From Paenibacillus rhizophilus (GTDB lineage: Bacteria; Bacillota; Bacilli; Paenibacillales; Paenibacillaceae), in NCBI RefSeq assembly GCF_003854965.1, contig NZ_RQPI01000001.1:62001-126000 (forward strand): DNA of 64,000 nucleotides, read 5' to 3'. Below, piece after piece: positions 36,293-44,906 of this stretch. The notes below the pieces were generated by a model. That model was not told where the DNA came from, ran no database searches, and was given only the letters and a program-made list of their open reading frames with translations. Each line of letters opens with the position of its first letter. Positions within the stretch are counted from its first letter, which is position 1. Both the position numbers and the translations under genes were made by a program.

Positions 36293-36889
36293 ATGACGGA
36301 TTCCCAGTTAATCCAGCTGATCAAGCAGGGAAATACCGAACTTTATTCAGAACTCATGCGACGTTATCAACGCAAAATCCTGGCATTTGTCTATCACATG
36401 CTAAAGAACTCCCAGATGGAGCTCATCGCCGAAGATCTCTGTTCCGAAACGTTCTACAAGGCTTTTCGCAGCCTTCATTCCTTTCGTGAAGTAGACGCCT
36501 CCTTTTCCACATGGCTTTACACCATCGCGCGCAATACCGTGCTCAGCGAGCTGCGGAAGCACCGCGTAGGCAATGTGTCGCTTGAAGAAAGCGGCTATAC
36601 GCCTGTTGCACCGCTGGAAGTGGCGCCGGAGCAGGCTGTGCTGCGCAATGAACGGATGAATCTCGTACGCAAAGCGATCAACAATCTTCCGGAAAAACAG
36701 CGGTCCGCGCTGATTTTACGGGAGTATGACCAAATGGATTACCAGGAAATCGCGATGATTCTTGATCAGAGCGTAAGCTCGGTCAAATCGTTGTTGTTTC
36801 GCGCCAGAAGCAGCGTAAAGCTTCAGCTTGAGTCCTATTTTTATGAACCTGCTTATGATGAACAGCCTGAGAGGATGAAAAGCCAATGA
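36293..36889 (+). CDS. ECF-type RNA polymerase sigma factor
   Basis: 198 residues from the ATG at 36293 (GAGGAGG 11 nt upstream). A longer form from TTG 36191 would add 34 residues that do not look like sigma sequence. Region 2 (about 20-85) includes SFSTWLYTIARNTVLSELRKHR. Region 4 (about 125-175) includes LPEKQRSALILREYDQMDYQEIAMILDQSVSSVKSLLFRAR. A translationally coupled anti-sigma gene follows. The pair occupies the place where B. subtilis has aroE. The signal and regulon are unknown. Confidence 0.9.
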   Translation: MTDSQLIQLIKQGNTELYSELMRRYQRKILAFVYHMLKNSQMELIAEDLCSETFYKAFRSLHSFREVDASFSTWLYTIARNTVLSELRKHRVGNVSLEESGYTPVAPLEVAPEQAVLRNERMNLVRKAINNLPEKQRSALILREYDQMDYQEIAMILDQSVSSVKSLLFRARSSVKLQLESYFYEPAYDEQPERMKSQ

Positions 36890-37479
36890 ACTGTAGAGAA
36901 GCGCAGAATCTGATTCCGCTTCTTTGGGATGCTCCTCCCGATAAAAGGGAGCGCAAAGCTTTATTGCAGCATATCTCTCAGTGCTCCTATTGCTCCGCCG
37001 AATGGGAGATGTGGGAAGAAAGCGGCCGGCTGATCCAGGACATGAAGGCTTCGGTCAGCGACGAACGAGCCGAGGCTGTCAACGCGCGCGTAATGGAACG
37101 CATATATCTGGAAAGCCCTTGGCTGATGCCGGGCGACGGCAAGTCGGCCGGCAAGCCCGGAATCTTCCGGCGGCGGATCAGCTTGTGGATCGCCTGTTTT
37201 CTGGCGGTGTTCTTGTCCAGCTTCCTCTACTTTACATTGGTGCAGACGCCGGACAACACCACTATGGCGCAGAGCGGAATTGTACCGACCGGCGTCGCCG
37301 GATCAACCGGTGATTGGCAGTCCGTTTATCCGGTCAATTCCGGAGGCAGCGAGATAGTCGAGCCGCTTGTCGTGAGCATGGGGCCAACCCATCCGCAGTA
37401 TTGGATGGTACTGTCCATGCTGGGAATAGGCTTATCCATCTTTTCGTTAACCCGGCTTAACCGGTACCGCAGACATTGA
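36886..37479 (+). CDS. Zinc-dependent membrane anti-sigma factor
   Basis: 197 residues. The ZAS motif H-x3-C-x2-C is at His29, Cys33 and Cys36, with a fourth possible ligand Cys3, a layout like RsiW. One transmembrane segment lies at about 104-126 and a second hydrophobic segment near the C-terminus (about 165-188). It should hold the preceding sigma factor inactive. RsiW-type proteins are cut by PrsW and RasP; a prsW gene lies 34 kb upstream, but a link is only inferred. The start overlaps the sigma stop. Confidence 0.85.
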   Translation: MNCREAQNLIPLLWDAPPDKRERKALLQHISQCSYCSAEWEMWEESGRLIQDMKASVSDERAEAVNARVMERIYLESPWLMPGDGKSAGKPGIFRRRISLWIACFLAVFLSSFLYFTLVQTPDNTTMAQSGIVPTGVAGSTGDWQSVYPVNSGGSEIVEPLVVSMGPTHPQYWMVLSMLGIGLSIFSLTRLNRYRRH

Positions 37480-37482
37480 AAG

Positions 37483-37513
37483 AGCTCTCTTGAACACCCA
37501 GGAGGGCTTTTTT
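37483..37513 (+). terminator. Rho-independent terminator
   Basis: AGCTCTC and GAGGGCT (one wobble) close the stem, followed by six T residues. Confidence 0.75.
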
Positions 37514-37603
37514 GCTGTCCGTACACTTTCAAAGTGAAGACATTTAAGCTCATCCATGTTACAGTAAGAAAAAAATATATACGGAAAAGGATGGGAGTTA
37601 CTT

Positions 37604-38191
37604 ATGTTGATGGGCTTGATACGCCATGGCCAGACGGACTGGAACGCTGTAGGCAGGATTCAAGGGCAAAGTGATATCCCGCTTAACGGCGAAGGCCGCA
37701 GACAGGCGAAGATGCTGGCAGAGCGTCTTCAGCACGAACCTTATCGCTGGGATTACTGCATTACCAGCAACCTTTCCCGGGCGGAAGAAACGGGGAGAAT
37801 TATTGCCGGTCGACTTGGGCTTCCGCTGCTAGAGGCAGACGAGCGTATCAGAGAACGCGCATACGGTCAGGTAGAGGGGCTTACAGCCTCTGAGCGTGAA
37901 GCCAGATGGGGAAGGAACTGGGATCAGGAGGAATTCGGTCAGGAGAAGGATGAACAGCTTCAGACGCGGGCGCTTGCCTTTATGGGAGATATATCCGCGA
38001 AGCATCCGGACAAAAATGTGCTCGTTGTGTCGCATGGAGGTTTACTGGCCCAGCTTTATTCGGCGCTTTACAAGAACAAATATTCCGAGCGGATCGGCAA
38101 CCTGTCCCTGACCATTTTGGAGAAGAAGGAACAGGAATGGAACCCGCTGCTGTACAATTGTACCCGCCATATCCTGCATAATCAGCGCTAA
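37604..38191 (+). CDS. Histidine phosphatase family protein
   Basis: 195 residues. The catalytic RHGQTDWN (residues 7-14), the general acid Glu in ADERIRERAYGQVEG and the second His in VVSHGGLL are all present. This branch includes phosphoglycerate mutase-like and alpha-ribazole phosphatase enzymes. Without cobalamin genes nearby the substrate cannot be named. GGGAG precedes the ATG. Confidence 0.85.
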   Translation: MLMGLIRHGQTDWNAVGRIQGQSDIPLNGEGRRQAKMLAERLQHEPYRWDYCITSNLSRAEETGRIIAGRLGLPLLEADERIRERAYGQVEGLTASEREARWGRNWDQEEFGQEKDEQLQTRALAFMGDISAKHPDKNVLVVSHGGLLAQLYSALYKNKYSERIGNLSLTILEKKEQEWNPLLYNCTRHILHNQR

Positions 38192-38217
38192 CCCGATCCC
38201 CTCGGGTTATTTTTTTT
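38190..38217 (+). terminator. Rho-independent terminator
   Basis: AACCCGA-TCCCC-TCGGGTT, then A and eight T residues. It overlaps the stop codon of the phosphatase gene. Confidence 0.9.
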
Positions 38218-38281
38218 GCGAAAAATGGAATAAAAAAAGCTAGCAATCCCATAATGGTATTAAAACGGCGAGGCGATGAAG

Positions 38282-39370
38282 ATGAATCTGGCGGATATGC
38301 TCAGCTTTGCGGACATGAATCAGCTGACGGCCATAGCAGGCCGTTACCGCTGCGAATGCAAGCAAAATTCCAAGCAGGACCTTATTCAGACGCTGCTCAT
38401 TACGCTTGGGAGCAAAGATTTTATGGAGGCCCAGGTAAGGGAATGCTCACAAGAAGACTTGCGCTTCCTCAATGCCCTGCTGTTTGACGAAAGAAGCTAT
38501 CTTACTCTTGAGGATTTGCTTGCCGCGGCGAGGGCGGCGTCATTCGATACTCCGGCCGGACAAAGTGGAGGTTACCGCGACACCGTGACCCGGTTTAAAA
38601 ATGGAGGCTGGCTCTTTAACGGTACTTCCCAGCAGTCCAGATACTTGTTTCAAGTTCCGAAAGACTTGAAAGAACGTTTCCGGGATCGGATGGCGTCACG
38701 GCTTAAGGAGGGATTGGAGCCGAGCGGAGAGCCCGACATATACAGGGAAGAAGGCGACCTGGCCGCCGCCGATTTGCAAGCGCTACTGCGTTTTATCCAT
38801 GAAGACGAGCCGGAGCTGAATATGGAAGGTGCCATGTACAGAAGATGCCAGCAGCTTCTCATGAACAGTCTGCATATTCCCGAACCGCTTCTGACAAAAG
38901 GCGGCTGGCGGTTCGGTTACGGCAGAGCCTGTGAGCATTATCCGCCAAGGCTGGCCCTCCTGTACGACTATGCCCGCCATCGGCGCTGGATCGCGGAAGA
39001 AGGACAACGGCTAAGATTGACGAGTACGGGCGCTGCGGTTTTGGAAGAAGCAAAATACGAATCCCTGTTGCAGATTTTCTCCTTTTGGTTAAGACTTTAT
39101 AAAGGCGCTATTCCAAACCTTCCATCACTCGTATACTGGATTGGCGTGTGTGCGAACGAATGGGTGACGGTTAAATCTTTGGAAAATGCGCTGGGCTGGC
39201 TGATCAAGCCGTTTTATTACGACGATGCCGGTTCGATTATGGAAAAACGCATTCTGCGTATGATGCTGCATCTGGGAATGCTTAGATTGGGTGAAGCGGC
39301 TTCAGGCCCCGTTGTCAAAATGACGGCTTGGGGAATGGAAAGGGCGCAATCCAAACAACTGCTCCTATAG
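38282..39370 (+). CDS. Uncharacterised protein, possible DNA-binding
   Basis: 362 residues from the ATG at 38282 (GAGG 8 nt upstream). The N-terminus (LADMLSFADMNQLTAIAGRYRCECKQNSKQDLIQTLL) looks like a SAP- or HeH-type helical module. Later segments (RWIAEEGQRLRLTSTGAAVLEEAKYE; MEKRILRMMLHLGMLRLGEA) resemble winged helices found in helicase-associated proteins. No catalytic motif recognised. Confidence 0.7.
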   Translation: MNLADMLSFADMNQLTAIAGRYRCECKQNSKQDLIQTLLITLGSKDFMEAQVRECSQEDLRFLNALLFDERSYLTLEDLLAAARAASFDTPAGQSGGYRDTVTRFKNGGWLFNGTSQQSRYLFQVPKDLKERFRDRMASRLKEGLEPSGEPDIYREEGDLAAADLQALLRFIHEDEPELNMEGAMYRRCQQLLMNSLHIPEPLLTKGGWRFGYGRACEHYPPRLALLYDYARHRRWIAEEGQRLRLTSTGAAVLEEAKYESLLQIFSFWLRLYKGAIPNLPSLVYWIGVCANEWVTVKSLENALGWLIKPFYYDDAGSIMEKRILRMMLHLGMLRLGEAASGPVVKMTAWGMERAQSKQLLL

Positions 39371-39439
39371 AGCAGAGGAGTTTTGCAAGGCCGCATCACC
39401 AGAGCAAGCCTTCCTATGGATGCTAAAGGGGGAGAGTAC

Positions 39440-39946
39440 TTGCGGATTGCGTATGGGACCTACATACCGCAGCTTCATCCGTCCGTCTATGTGGCTGAAG
39501 GAGCGAAACTCGTAGGTGATGTTAGAATTGGGCAGGATTCCAGCGTGTGGTTCAATGCCGTGCTCCGGGGAGATCTTGCTCCTGTCATTATCGGAGAGCG
39601 CTGCAACATTCAGGATGGTGCCATAGGTCATGTTGCCGACCGATTGCCGCTTGTGCTGGGTGACGATATTTCAGTCGGACACGGGGCTATCATCCATGGC
39701 TGCAGGATAGGCAATGGAACATTAATTGGAATGGGCGCCATTCTGTTGAACGGAGCAGAGATTGGTGAATATGCTTTAGTAGGAGCCGGTTCAATTGTAA
39801 CCGAAAACAAAAAAATCCCCCCATACACCCTTTCCCTCGGATCTCCGGCCAAGGTAGTACGGGAACTGACGGATCGAGATCTGCTCCGGATGGCGCGTAC
39901 TTCCGCCAGTTATGTGGAGAAAGGGAAAGAATACGGAATAACATAA
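39440..39946 (+). CDS. Gamma-carbonic anhydrase family hexapeptide-repeat protein
   Basis: 168 residues from the TTG at 39440, chosen for GGGGGAG upstream. It is a left-handed beta-helix built of hexapeptide repeats (GDVRIGQDSSVWFNAVLRGD ...). Three zinc-type His are seen in AIGHVADRL and VGHGAIIHGC. Members resemble YrdA/YtoA; carbonic anhydrase activity is not proven for most. An ORF extending to 39383 lacks a ribosome site. Confidence 0.88.
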   Translation: MRIAYGTYIPQLHPSVYVAEGAKLVGDVRIGQDSSVWFNAVLRGDLAPVIIGERCNIQDGAIGHVADRLPLVLGDDISVGHGAIIHGCRIGNGTLIGMGAILLNGAEIGEYALVGAGSIVTENKKIPPYTLSLGSPAKVVRELTDRDLLRMARTSASYVEKGKEYGIT

Positions 39947-39965
39947 ACAGCGGAGGTGTATTCGA

Positions 39966-40145
39966 ATGGACAAAATGAAGGCAACCTATGAAGTGATGTT
40001 AGGGCTCGCGGCAGAAATGGTGTGGGACGAAGCGCTGCGCAAGCGCCGGTGCGACATCTTGTACCGTGAGATTGACACGGCGCTGGCTACCGGTGACGAG
40101 GTTGCATTCCGAAACCTGACAGAAGAACTGAAAAGTTTGGCATAG
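39966..40145 (+). CDS. IDEAL domain protein (YpiB C-terminal-like)
   Basis: 59 residues. LYREIDTALATGDEVAFRNLTEEL fits the IDEAL motif found at the end of B. subtilis YpiB and related short proteins. Only that module is present; the YpiB N-terminal part is missing. It is followed by the DUF2487 gene and qcrA, as ypiB-ypiF-qcrA in B. subtilis. CGGAGGTG precedes the ATG. Confidence 0.72.
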   Translation: MDKMKATYEVMLGLAAEMVWDEALRKRRCDILYREIDTALATGDEVAFRNLTEELKSLA

Positions 40146-40178
40146 AGGAGATGCGCTTTACGGCGCACCTCTTTTTTT
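40144..40178 (+). terminator. Rho-independent terminator overlapping a stop codon
   Basis: AGAGG and CCTCT flank TGCGC/GCGCA pairing, then seven T residues. It begins inside the TAG of the IDEAL gene. Confidence 0.85.
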
Positions 40179-40180
40179 GC

Positions 40181-40225
40181 AATATCAGAAAGTATAAGCT
40201 TCGCGCTTATCCTTAACCTGATATT
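40181..40225. repeat. Short palindromic repeat, copy D (best conserved)
   Basis: AATATCAG and CTGATATT form the outer 8-bp stem and ATAAGC/GCTTAT the inner stem around TTCGC. It begins 3 nt after a terminator T tract. Related copies at 5105, 16563 and 23981. Confidence 0.6.
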
Positions 40226-40340
40226 TTTACGAGAAACGGATGCCTTCCTCTTCCAGAGGACGGCGAAGCCGTTTCTTCTTACGGTAATCATACTTCGCGT
40301 CTAATATAATACGGAAAAAACGGGGAGAGGCGGCGAGAGG

Positions 40341-40769
40341 ATGAAATTCAGCGATTTCGACAGCGGCAGTTGGGCGGTAAATGGACAATTTTATGACACC
40401 TGTCTCATTCCCTTTACAGGATTGACAGGAAGGGAAACGCCTCCCCATACGGTGGAGCGTCTCGAACGTCTTCGCGACTCCATCGATATAGTGGAGCGTC
40501 CTTTCAAGGGACGAATTGTGGTATATCCTGCAGTGCAATACGACGTTGTTGGGAAAAGCGATATTATAAATGAAATATGTCACAATATCAAATCCAATAA
40601 TTTCCGGTATGCCATCGTGCTGGATGCGATTGGATTGCTCACCGCCGACAACATAAATGAAAGCGATTTAATTATTGCTGTTAACGACTTTTTCGGCGAT
40701 AATAGTGGTAAGGGGATTGCGTTTGCATTGCAAAAAATCCGGGAGATGTGGCATAAAGAAATGAACTGA
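40341..40769 (+). CDS. DUF2487 family protein (YpiF-like)
   Basis: 142 residues. It is recognised by the N-terminus MKFSDFDSGSWAVNGQFYDTCLIP and by position directly upstream of qcrA, where B. subtilis has ypiF. Cytoplasmic, alpha/beta, no catalytic residues known. Function unknown. Confidence 0.75.
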   Translation: MKFSDFDSGSWAVNGQFYDTCLIPFTGLTGRETPPHTVERLERLRDSIDIVERPFKGRIVVYPAVQYDVVGKSDIINEICHNIKSNNFRYAIVLDAIGLLTADNINESDLIIAVNDFFGDNSGKGIAFALQKIREMWHKEMN

Positions 40770-40839
40770 AAATGTGACGATAAATCGACAATAATTATGC
40801 AATTAAACTTTTGTCCGTTTCTTATCCCTGACGATTTTA

Positions 40840-40868
40840 TTGACGGGTATTGGAAGCTAAGCTATGAT
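40840..40868 (+). promoter_or_regulatory. Sigma-A promoter of qcrABC
   Basis: TTGACG (40840-40845), 17-nt spacer, TATGAT (40863-40868), about 97 nt before qcrA. Confidence 0.75.
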
Positions 40869-40885
40869 TAGGTTGAATGGATATA

Positions 40886-40914
40886 TGTGATTTATATCAT
40901 TGTAAACGGATTAA
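40886..40914 (+). promoter_or_regulatory. Possible FNR/Rex-type dyad and cre-like site in the qcr leader
   Basis: TGTGA-TTTATA-TCATT at 40886-40901 is one base from the Gram-positive FNR box TGTGA-N6-TCACT. TTGTAAACGGATTAA at 40900-40914 has one mismatch to the cre consensus. Both lie just behind the predicted start point, where a bound protein would block transcription. Confidence 0.4.
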
Positions 40915-40964
40915 TTCTTCCTCCGAGCGCTTTCCCAAATCCGATTTAGGGGGTAAACGCAAAT

Positions 40965-41519
40965 ATGAGCGGCCATGACGAATACCGGAATCATCCGAAC
41001 GAGAAACCGCCCAGCCGTAAAGAAATGTCACGCAGACAGTTTTTGACGTACACACTAGGAGGAGCCACCGCTTTTATGGGAGCGGGCGCCGTTCTGCCGA
41101 TGATCCGTTTTGCCGTGGACCCGATACTACATAAGAAGGGCGAGGGAGAATTCATCAAGGTAGCGGAAGAATCCAAGATAACGGGCGAACCGCAGGAATT
41201 TAACTTTGAGCTCAAGCAGCAGGACGGATGGTATGCCAGCACGGCGACGCTGACTGCCTGGATCCGCAAAAACGAACAGGGAGAAATTTATGCGCTTTCA
41301 CCGGTCTGCAAGCACCTTGGCTGCACGGTCGGATGGAACAATAATAAGGCGACTCCGGACGAATATCATTGTCCCTGCCATGGCGCACGATACACCAAGG
41401 CGGGCAAGAATCTGGCCGTAGCGCCGAAGCCGCTCGATCAGTATAAGACGAAAATTGAAAATGGCTGGGTATACCTGGGCGATATTGTGCCCAATACCGA
41501 GGCCGCCAAGGAGGCGTAA
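40965..41519 (+). CDS. qcrA: Menaquinol:cytochrome c reductase, Rieske iron-sulfur subunit
   Basis: 184 residues. A twin-arginine motif SRRQFL and a hydrophobic segment (about 23-45) anchor and export it. The cluster-binding CKHLGC and CPCHGA follow. It takes electrons from menaquinol to cytochrome c1-like heme. AGGGGG precedes the ATG. Confidence 0.96.
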   Translation: MSGHDEYRNHPNEKPPSRKEMSRRQFLTYTLGGATAFMGAGAVLPMIRFAVDPILHKKGEGEFIKVAEESKITGEPQEFNFELKQQDGWYASTATLTAWIRKNEQGEIYALSPVCKHLGCTVGWNNNKATPDEYHCPCHGARYTKAGKNLAVAPKPLDQYKTKIENGWVYLGDIVPNTEAAKEA

Positions 41520-41525
41520 CCGCCG

Positions 41526-42197
41526 ATGTTTAAAAATGTCTACAACTGGATTGACGAACGTTTGGACATTACACCCATCTGGAGGGATGTCGCCGATCAC
41601 GAGGTGCCTGAGCATGTAAATCCGGCCCATCATTTTTCCGCATTCGTCTACTGCTTCGGCGGATTGACCTTTTTCATAACCGTCATTCAGATTCTGTCCG
41701 GTATGTTTCTGACGATGTATTATGTTCCCGACATTATCAATGCTTACGCCAGCGTCGAATATTTGCAGACCAAGGTCGCCTTTGGACAAATCGTCCGCGG
41801 CATGCACCACTGGGGAGCCAGTCTTGTCATCGTCATGATGTTCCTGCATACGATGCGTGTATTCTTTACAGGCTCCTATAAGGCGCCCCGGGAGATGAAC
41901 TGGGTTGTCGGGATGCTTATTTTCTTCGTGATGCTGGGACTGGGACTTACCGGGTATTTGCTTCCCTGGGACAATAAATCGTATTTCGCTACAAAAGTCA
42001 CGCTGGAAATCGCCAACTCCACGCCCGTGCTTGGCCCGGTGCTGAAGGAATTGATGCAGGGCGGCAGTATTGTAGGAGCGGAGACGCTGACGAGATTTTT
42101 CGCCCTCCATGTATTTTTCCTCCCGGCGGTGCTGCTTATTCTGCTCGTAGGACATTTCATCATGATTCGCAGACAAGGCATTTCCGGACCGCTGTAA
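41526..42197 (+). CDS. qcrB: Menaquinol:cytochrome c reductase, cytochrome b subunit
   Basis: 223 residues, four transmembrane helices with the heme-ligating His pairs (HHWGASLVIVMMFLHTMR and FALHVFFLPAVLLILLVGHF). Cys43 in VYCFGG corresponds to the residue that binds an extra heme c covalently in Bacillus cytochrome b6. Confidence 0.96.
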   Translation: MFKNVYNWIDERLDITPIWRDVADHEVPEHVNPAHHFSAFVYCFGGLTFFITVIQILSGMFLTMYYVPDIINAYASVEYLQTKVAFGQIVRGMHHWGASLVIVMMFLHTMRVFFTGSYKAPREMNWVVGMLIFFVMLGLGLTGYLLPWDNKSYFATKVTLEIANSTPVLGPVLKELMQGGSIVGAETLTRFFALHVFFLPAVLLILLVGHFIMIRRQGISGPL

Positions 42198-42225
42198 CGG
42201 CCATCCGGAGAGAGGAGGACATTTG

Positions 42226-43101
42226 ATGGCACATGAGGACAACTCCAAGGAAAAAATAGTCTTTGTCGGCGACTCGCGGGTCAGGCGGGGAAACGGCTTT
42301 GTCCCTCCTCCCGACTATTCCGCCTATCCTGGGAAATCGGAGGCGTTCATCCCGAACTTCCTGCTCAAAGAATGGATGGTAGGCGTTGTGGTGCTGGTCG
42401 GCATTCTGGTTCTGACGATTTCGGAGCCTGCGCCCCTCGGCTTTCCCGCCAACCCCGGCGCGACGGTGATTCCGGTACCGGACTGGTATTTTCTGTTTCT
42501 GTATCAATACCTGAAGCTGCCTTACGCTTCGGGAGATTATATCGTCCTTGGCACGATGGGCGTTACAGGGGTCGCATTCGGCTCCCTGCTACTGGCTCCT
42601 TTTCTGGATACAGGCAGAGAACGCAGGTTCTACCGCAGACCAATTGCTTCGTCGCTGATGTTTCTGTCTCTGGCCTCCATTGTCTACCTGACGAACTCGG
42701 CCTGGACGGAATATAAGCATGAAATGGCAGCAACGGGACAGGTGCCCGAAGATGTGCAGCGTGAGGAAAAGGCGGCCGAGAACCGGGCGAAGGGACTGCC
42801 AACAAGCAGCGCCGTACAGGCGAAAGAGGTTGTCATCGTAGACAAGGAAGATCCGGCTATGGCAGCTTATCAGAAGGCCGGGTGCGTCGCCTGCCACGCC
42901 GCCGATATGAAGGGCGCGGCGGGCCCGTCCCTGCGCGGCGTCGGCGACAAGCATGACAAGGCTGGCATCATAACGATTATTAAAGAAGGGTACAACAACA
43001 AGATGCCGCCGATGTACGACACAGCCATCAATGCCGGCTTGACCGACAAGGACATCGACCACCTGGCCGAATGGCTTGCGAAACAAAAAACCGAACAGTA
43101 A
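42226..43101 (+). CDS. qcrC: Menaquinol:cytochrome c reductase, fused subunit IV / cytochrome c
   Basis: 291 residues from ATG 42226 (TTG 42223 also possible; GAGAGGAGG upstream). The first part is subunit IV with three membrane helices and the quinol-site PDWYF (about 85-89). The second is a cytochrome c domain with CVACH at 220-224 and a likely Met ligand in NKMPPMYD. This b6-split plus IV-c fusion is the typical Bacillales bc complex. Confidence 0.96.
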   Translation: MAHEDNSKEKIVFVGDSRVRRGNGFVPPPDYSAYPGKSEAFIPNFLLKEWMVGVVVLVGILVLTISEPAPLGFPANPGATVIPVPDWYFLFLYQYLKLPYASGDYIVLGTMGVTGVAFGSLLLAPFLDTGRERRFYRRPIASSLMFLSLASIVYLTNSAWTEYKHEMAATGQVPEDVQREEKAAENRAKGLPTSSAVQAKEVVIVDKEDPAMAAYQKAGCVACHAADMKGAAGPSLRGVGDKHDKAGIITIIKEGYNNKMPPMYDTAINAGLTDKDIDHLAEWLAKQKTEQ

Positions 43102-43119
43102 AATAGAGGAAGATCGCAT

Positions 43120-43149
43120 AACCTGATCGAATAATACGGTCAGGTTTTT
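43120..43149 (+). terminator. Rho-independent terminator after qcrC
   Basis: AACCTGA and TCAGGTT arms, then TTTTT. Confidence 0.82.
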
Positions 43150-43172
43150 GCATGCTTTGAGGGAGGCTTACC

Positions 43173-43814
43173 GTGTCAAGAGTTGCAAGAAAGATGGACA
43201 AACTGCTGAAACACCGGGCCATTATTTGGCTGCTGCTTGCGGTCAATATTCCGGGAACGATTTATGGATACATATGGTACGGCAATCAATTGGCCTATAC
43301 GGCAGCCCATTACCCGGGCTGGCTGCTGCCGTTCGTACCCGACAGCCCGACGGCAAGCCTGTTCTTTACGCTGGCGCTTATCCTTATGTTATATCCACCC
43401 AAAACAGTGACCGGGGTTTCTGTAAGAGCTGTGATCGAGGCGCTGGCGGTCGTAACATCCGTCAAATATGGCATTTGGGCGGTCTCCATCATTGTAGCAG
43501 GCGGCTACCAGGGGGGGCCGGTCGATTGGCGAGACTGGATGCTGATGATTTCGCATACCGGGATGGCGGTGGAGGCGCTGCTGTACGCCCGGTTCTTTAT
43601 TTGCCGGAAAATGATTCCGGTCGCGCTTCTGTGGACTCTGCTTAATGATACGGTCGACTATTCTTTCGGCGTCTACCCTTGGCTTCCAGCCACGCTTGAG
43701 GATGATGTGCTGCAGGTCCAGATATTCACCTTTTTACTGACTCTCGTCAGCGCGTCGGCTGCTTGGCTGGCCTCAAGGGACGTCCGGCTCCTGCGTCAGC
43801 GGGCTGAGCAATAA
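43173..43814 (+). CDS. ypjA: DUF1405 membrane protein YpjA
   Basis: 213 residues from the GTG at 43173 (GGGAGG upstream). About six membrane helices. The start (KHRAIIWLLLAVNIPGTIYGYIWYGNQL) and position after qcrC match B. subtilis YpjA (DUF1405). Role unknown. Confidence 0.85.
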   Translation: MSRVARKMDKLLKHRAIIWLLLAVNIPGTIYGYIWYGNQLAYTAAHYPGWLLPFVPDSPTASLFFTLALILMLYPPKTVTGVSVRAVIEALAVVTSVKYGIWAVSIIVAGGYQGGPVDWRDWMLMISHTGMAVEALLYARFFICRKMIPVALLWTLLNDTVDYSFGVYPWLPATLEDDVLQVQIFTFLLTLVSASAAWLASRDVRLLRQRAEQ

Positions 43815-43869
43815 GACGATGTTCTAACCCTTGTCCCTGCGCATACACATAAGGCAGGAGGGATGTCTC

Positions 43870-44772
43870 ATGCTGCGCGGGAGGTATTGGGTATTTATGA
43901 CGCTGCTCGCCTTGGTCTGCACGGCGGCGGCAGGATGTGATGCGGCAAACGCTGCAGGCTACAATGAGGTTCTCCTGCCAGTGGGCAGGATGGTTTCCGG
44001 CATGGCGGAAACGCCGGCGGAGAAGACTCAGCCGCCGGTTGCCGCCAAAGCAGGCGCGCTGCAGTTAGAGCAGCAGACTGAGGCGCTGTATGGGTATGTT
44101 ACGGAAGGAAATATCAACAAAGCAAGGGAAACGATTGATGCGATTTCCAGGTTGTTCGTGGCGTCTTCTTTTGAAGGACTTACATCCGTTGAAGGGGTTA
44201 ATGCGCTCTCTGGAGCGATTTTGGACATGAAAGCCGCCGCCGCAGGGGTGAATGTGCAGCAGCAGCGGTGGGAGACGGCCGCCGCCAGACTGCGTCTGGC
44301 CGCCAATAGTCTGGCCCATCCCCGCCAGCCGATGTGGCTTCAATATTACAAGCTGATCCTTGAGGATCTGAACGATATGGAACATAGCGCGGTCGGAAAC
44401 GATCTGGCGGGCTGGAAAACGGCGGTTTCCCATATACAGGAGCGCTACGATACAATCCGGCCGGCCATCATCATTGCCCGTAAGCCTGAAGAAGTGAACC
44501 GGTTCGATGCCTGGCTCTCCTATGCCTCAGGGCTGGCGGCGGCGTCCAGGCCGCCGGGACGGGAAGAGCTTATGAACGCCGTCTCGAACGGGCGGGAGGC
44601 CGCAAGGGTGATGTTCGGAAAAGAGAAGGATGAACCGACCCTGTCGCTTCCGCTCGCTCCTAGGGAATACGGCCCGGCGGGATGGCTGGGCGCGGGATTT
44701 ATTCTCGCTACGCTTGCCTACACCGGGTACAGAAAATACCGGGGGGATAGAAGCCGGTGGCAGCCGTTCTGA
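43870..44772 (+). CDS. ypjB: Sporulation protein YpjB
   Basis: 300 residues from ATG 43870, set by GCAGGAGGG. An N-terminal signal sequence ends near AAAGC, a possible but weak lipobox. The body is helical (LRLAANSLAHPRQPMWLQYYKLILEDL), and a C-terminal membrane helix (about 275-292) is followed by a basic tail. Placed after ypjA as in B. subtilis, where ypjB is a sporulation gene. Confidence 0.82.
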   Translation: MLRGRYWVFMTLLALVCTAAAGCDAANAAGYNEVLLPVGRMVSGMAETPAEKTQPPVAAKAGALQLEQQTEALYGYVTEGNINKARETIDAISRLFVASSFEGLTSVEGVNALSGAILDMKAAAAGVNVQQQRWETAAARLRLAANSLAHPRQPMWLQYYKLILEDLNDMEHSAVGNDLAGWKTAVSHIQERYDTIRPAIIIARKPEEVNRFDAWLSYASGLAAASRPPGREELMNAVSNGREAARVMFGKEKDEPTLSLPLAPREYGPAGWLGAGFILATLAYTGYRKYRGDRSRWQPF

Positions 44773-44836
44773 ATTAAGCGGCGATGATGTTCTCATAAAA
44801 CGGAATCGCAAGCTGAGCGGGAAGAATTATTTCTAA

Positions 44837-44878
44837 AAGCGGGACCGGGTCTGGAATCTTCCATGCCCGGTCCCGCTT
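44837..44878. terminator. Long palindrome, former shared terminator of convergent genes
   Basis: AAGCGGGACCGGG pairs perfectly with CCCGGTCCCGCTT (13 bp), with an inner TGGAA-TC-TTCCA. It lies between ypjB and the insertion element. A T tract is weak on both strands. Confidence 0.6.
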
Positions 44879-44906
44879 GGTCTGCTTATCCGTTTCTGAT
44901 TACTAG

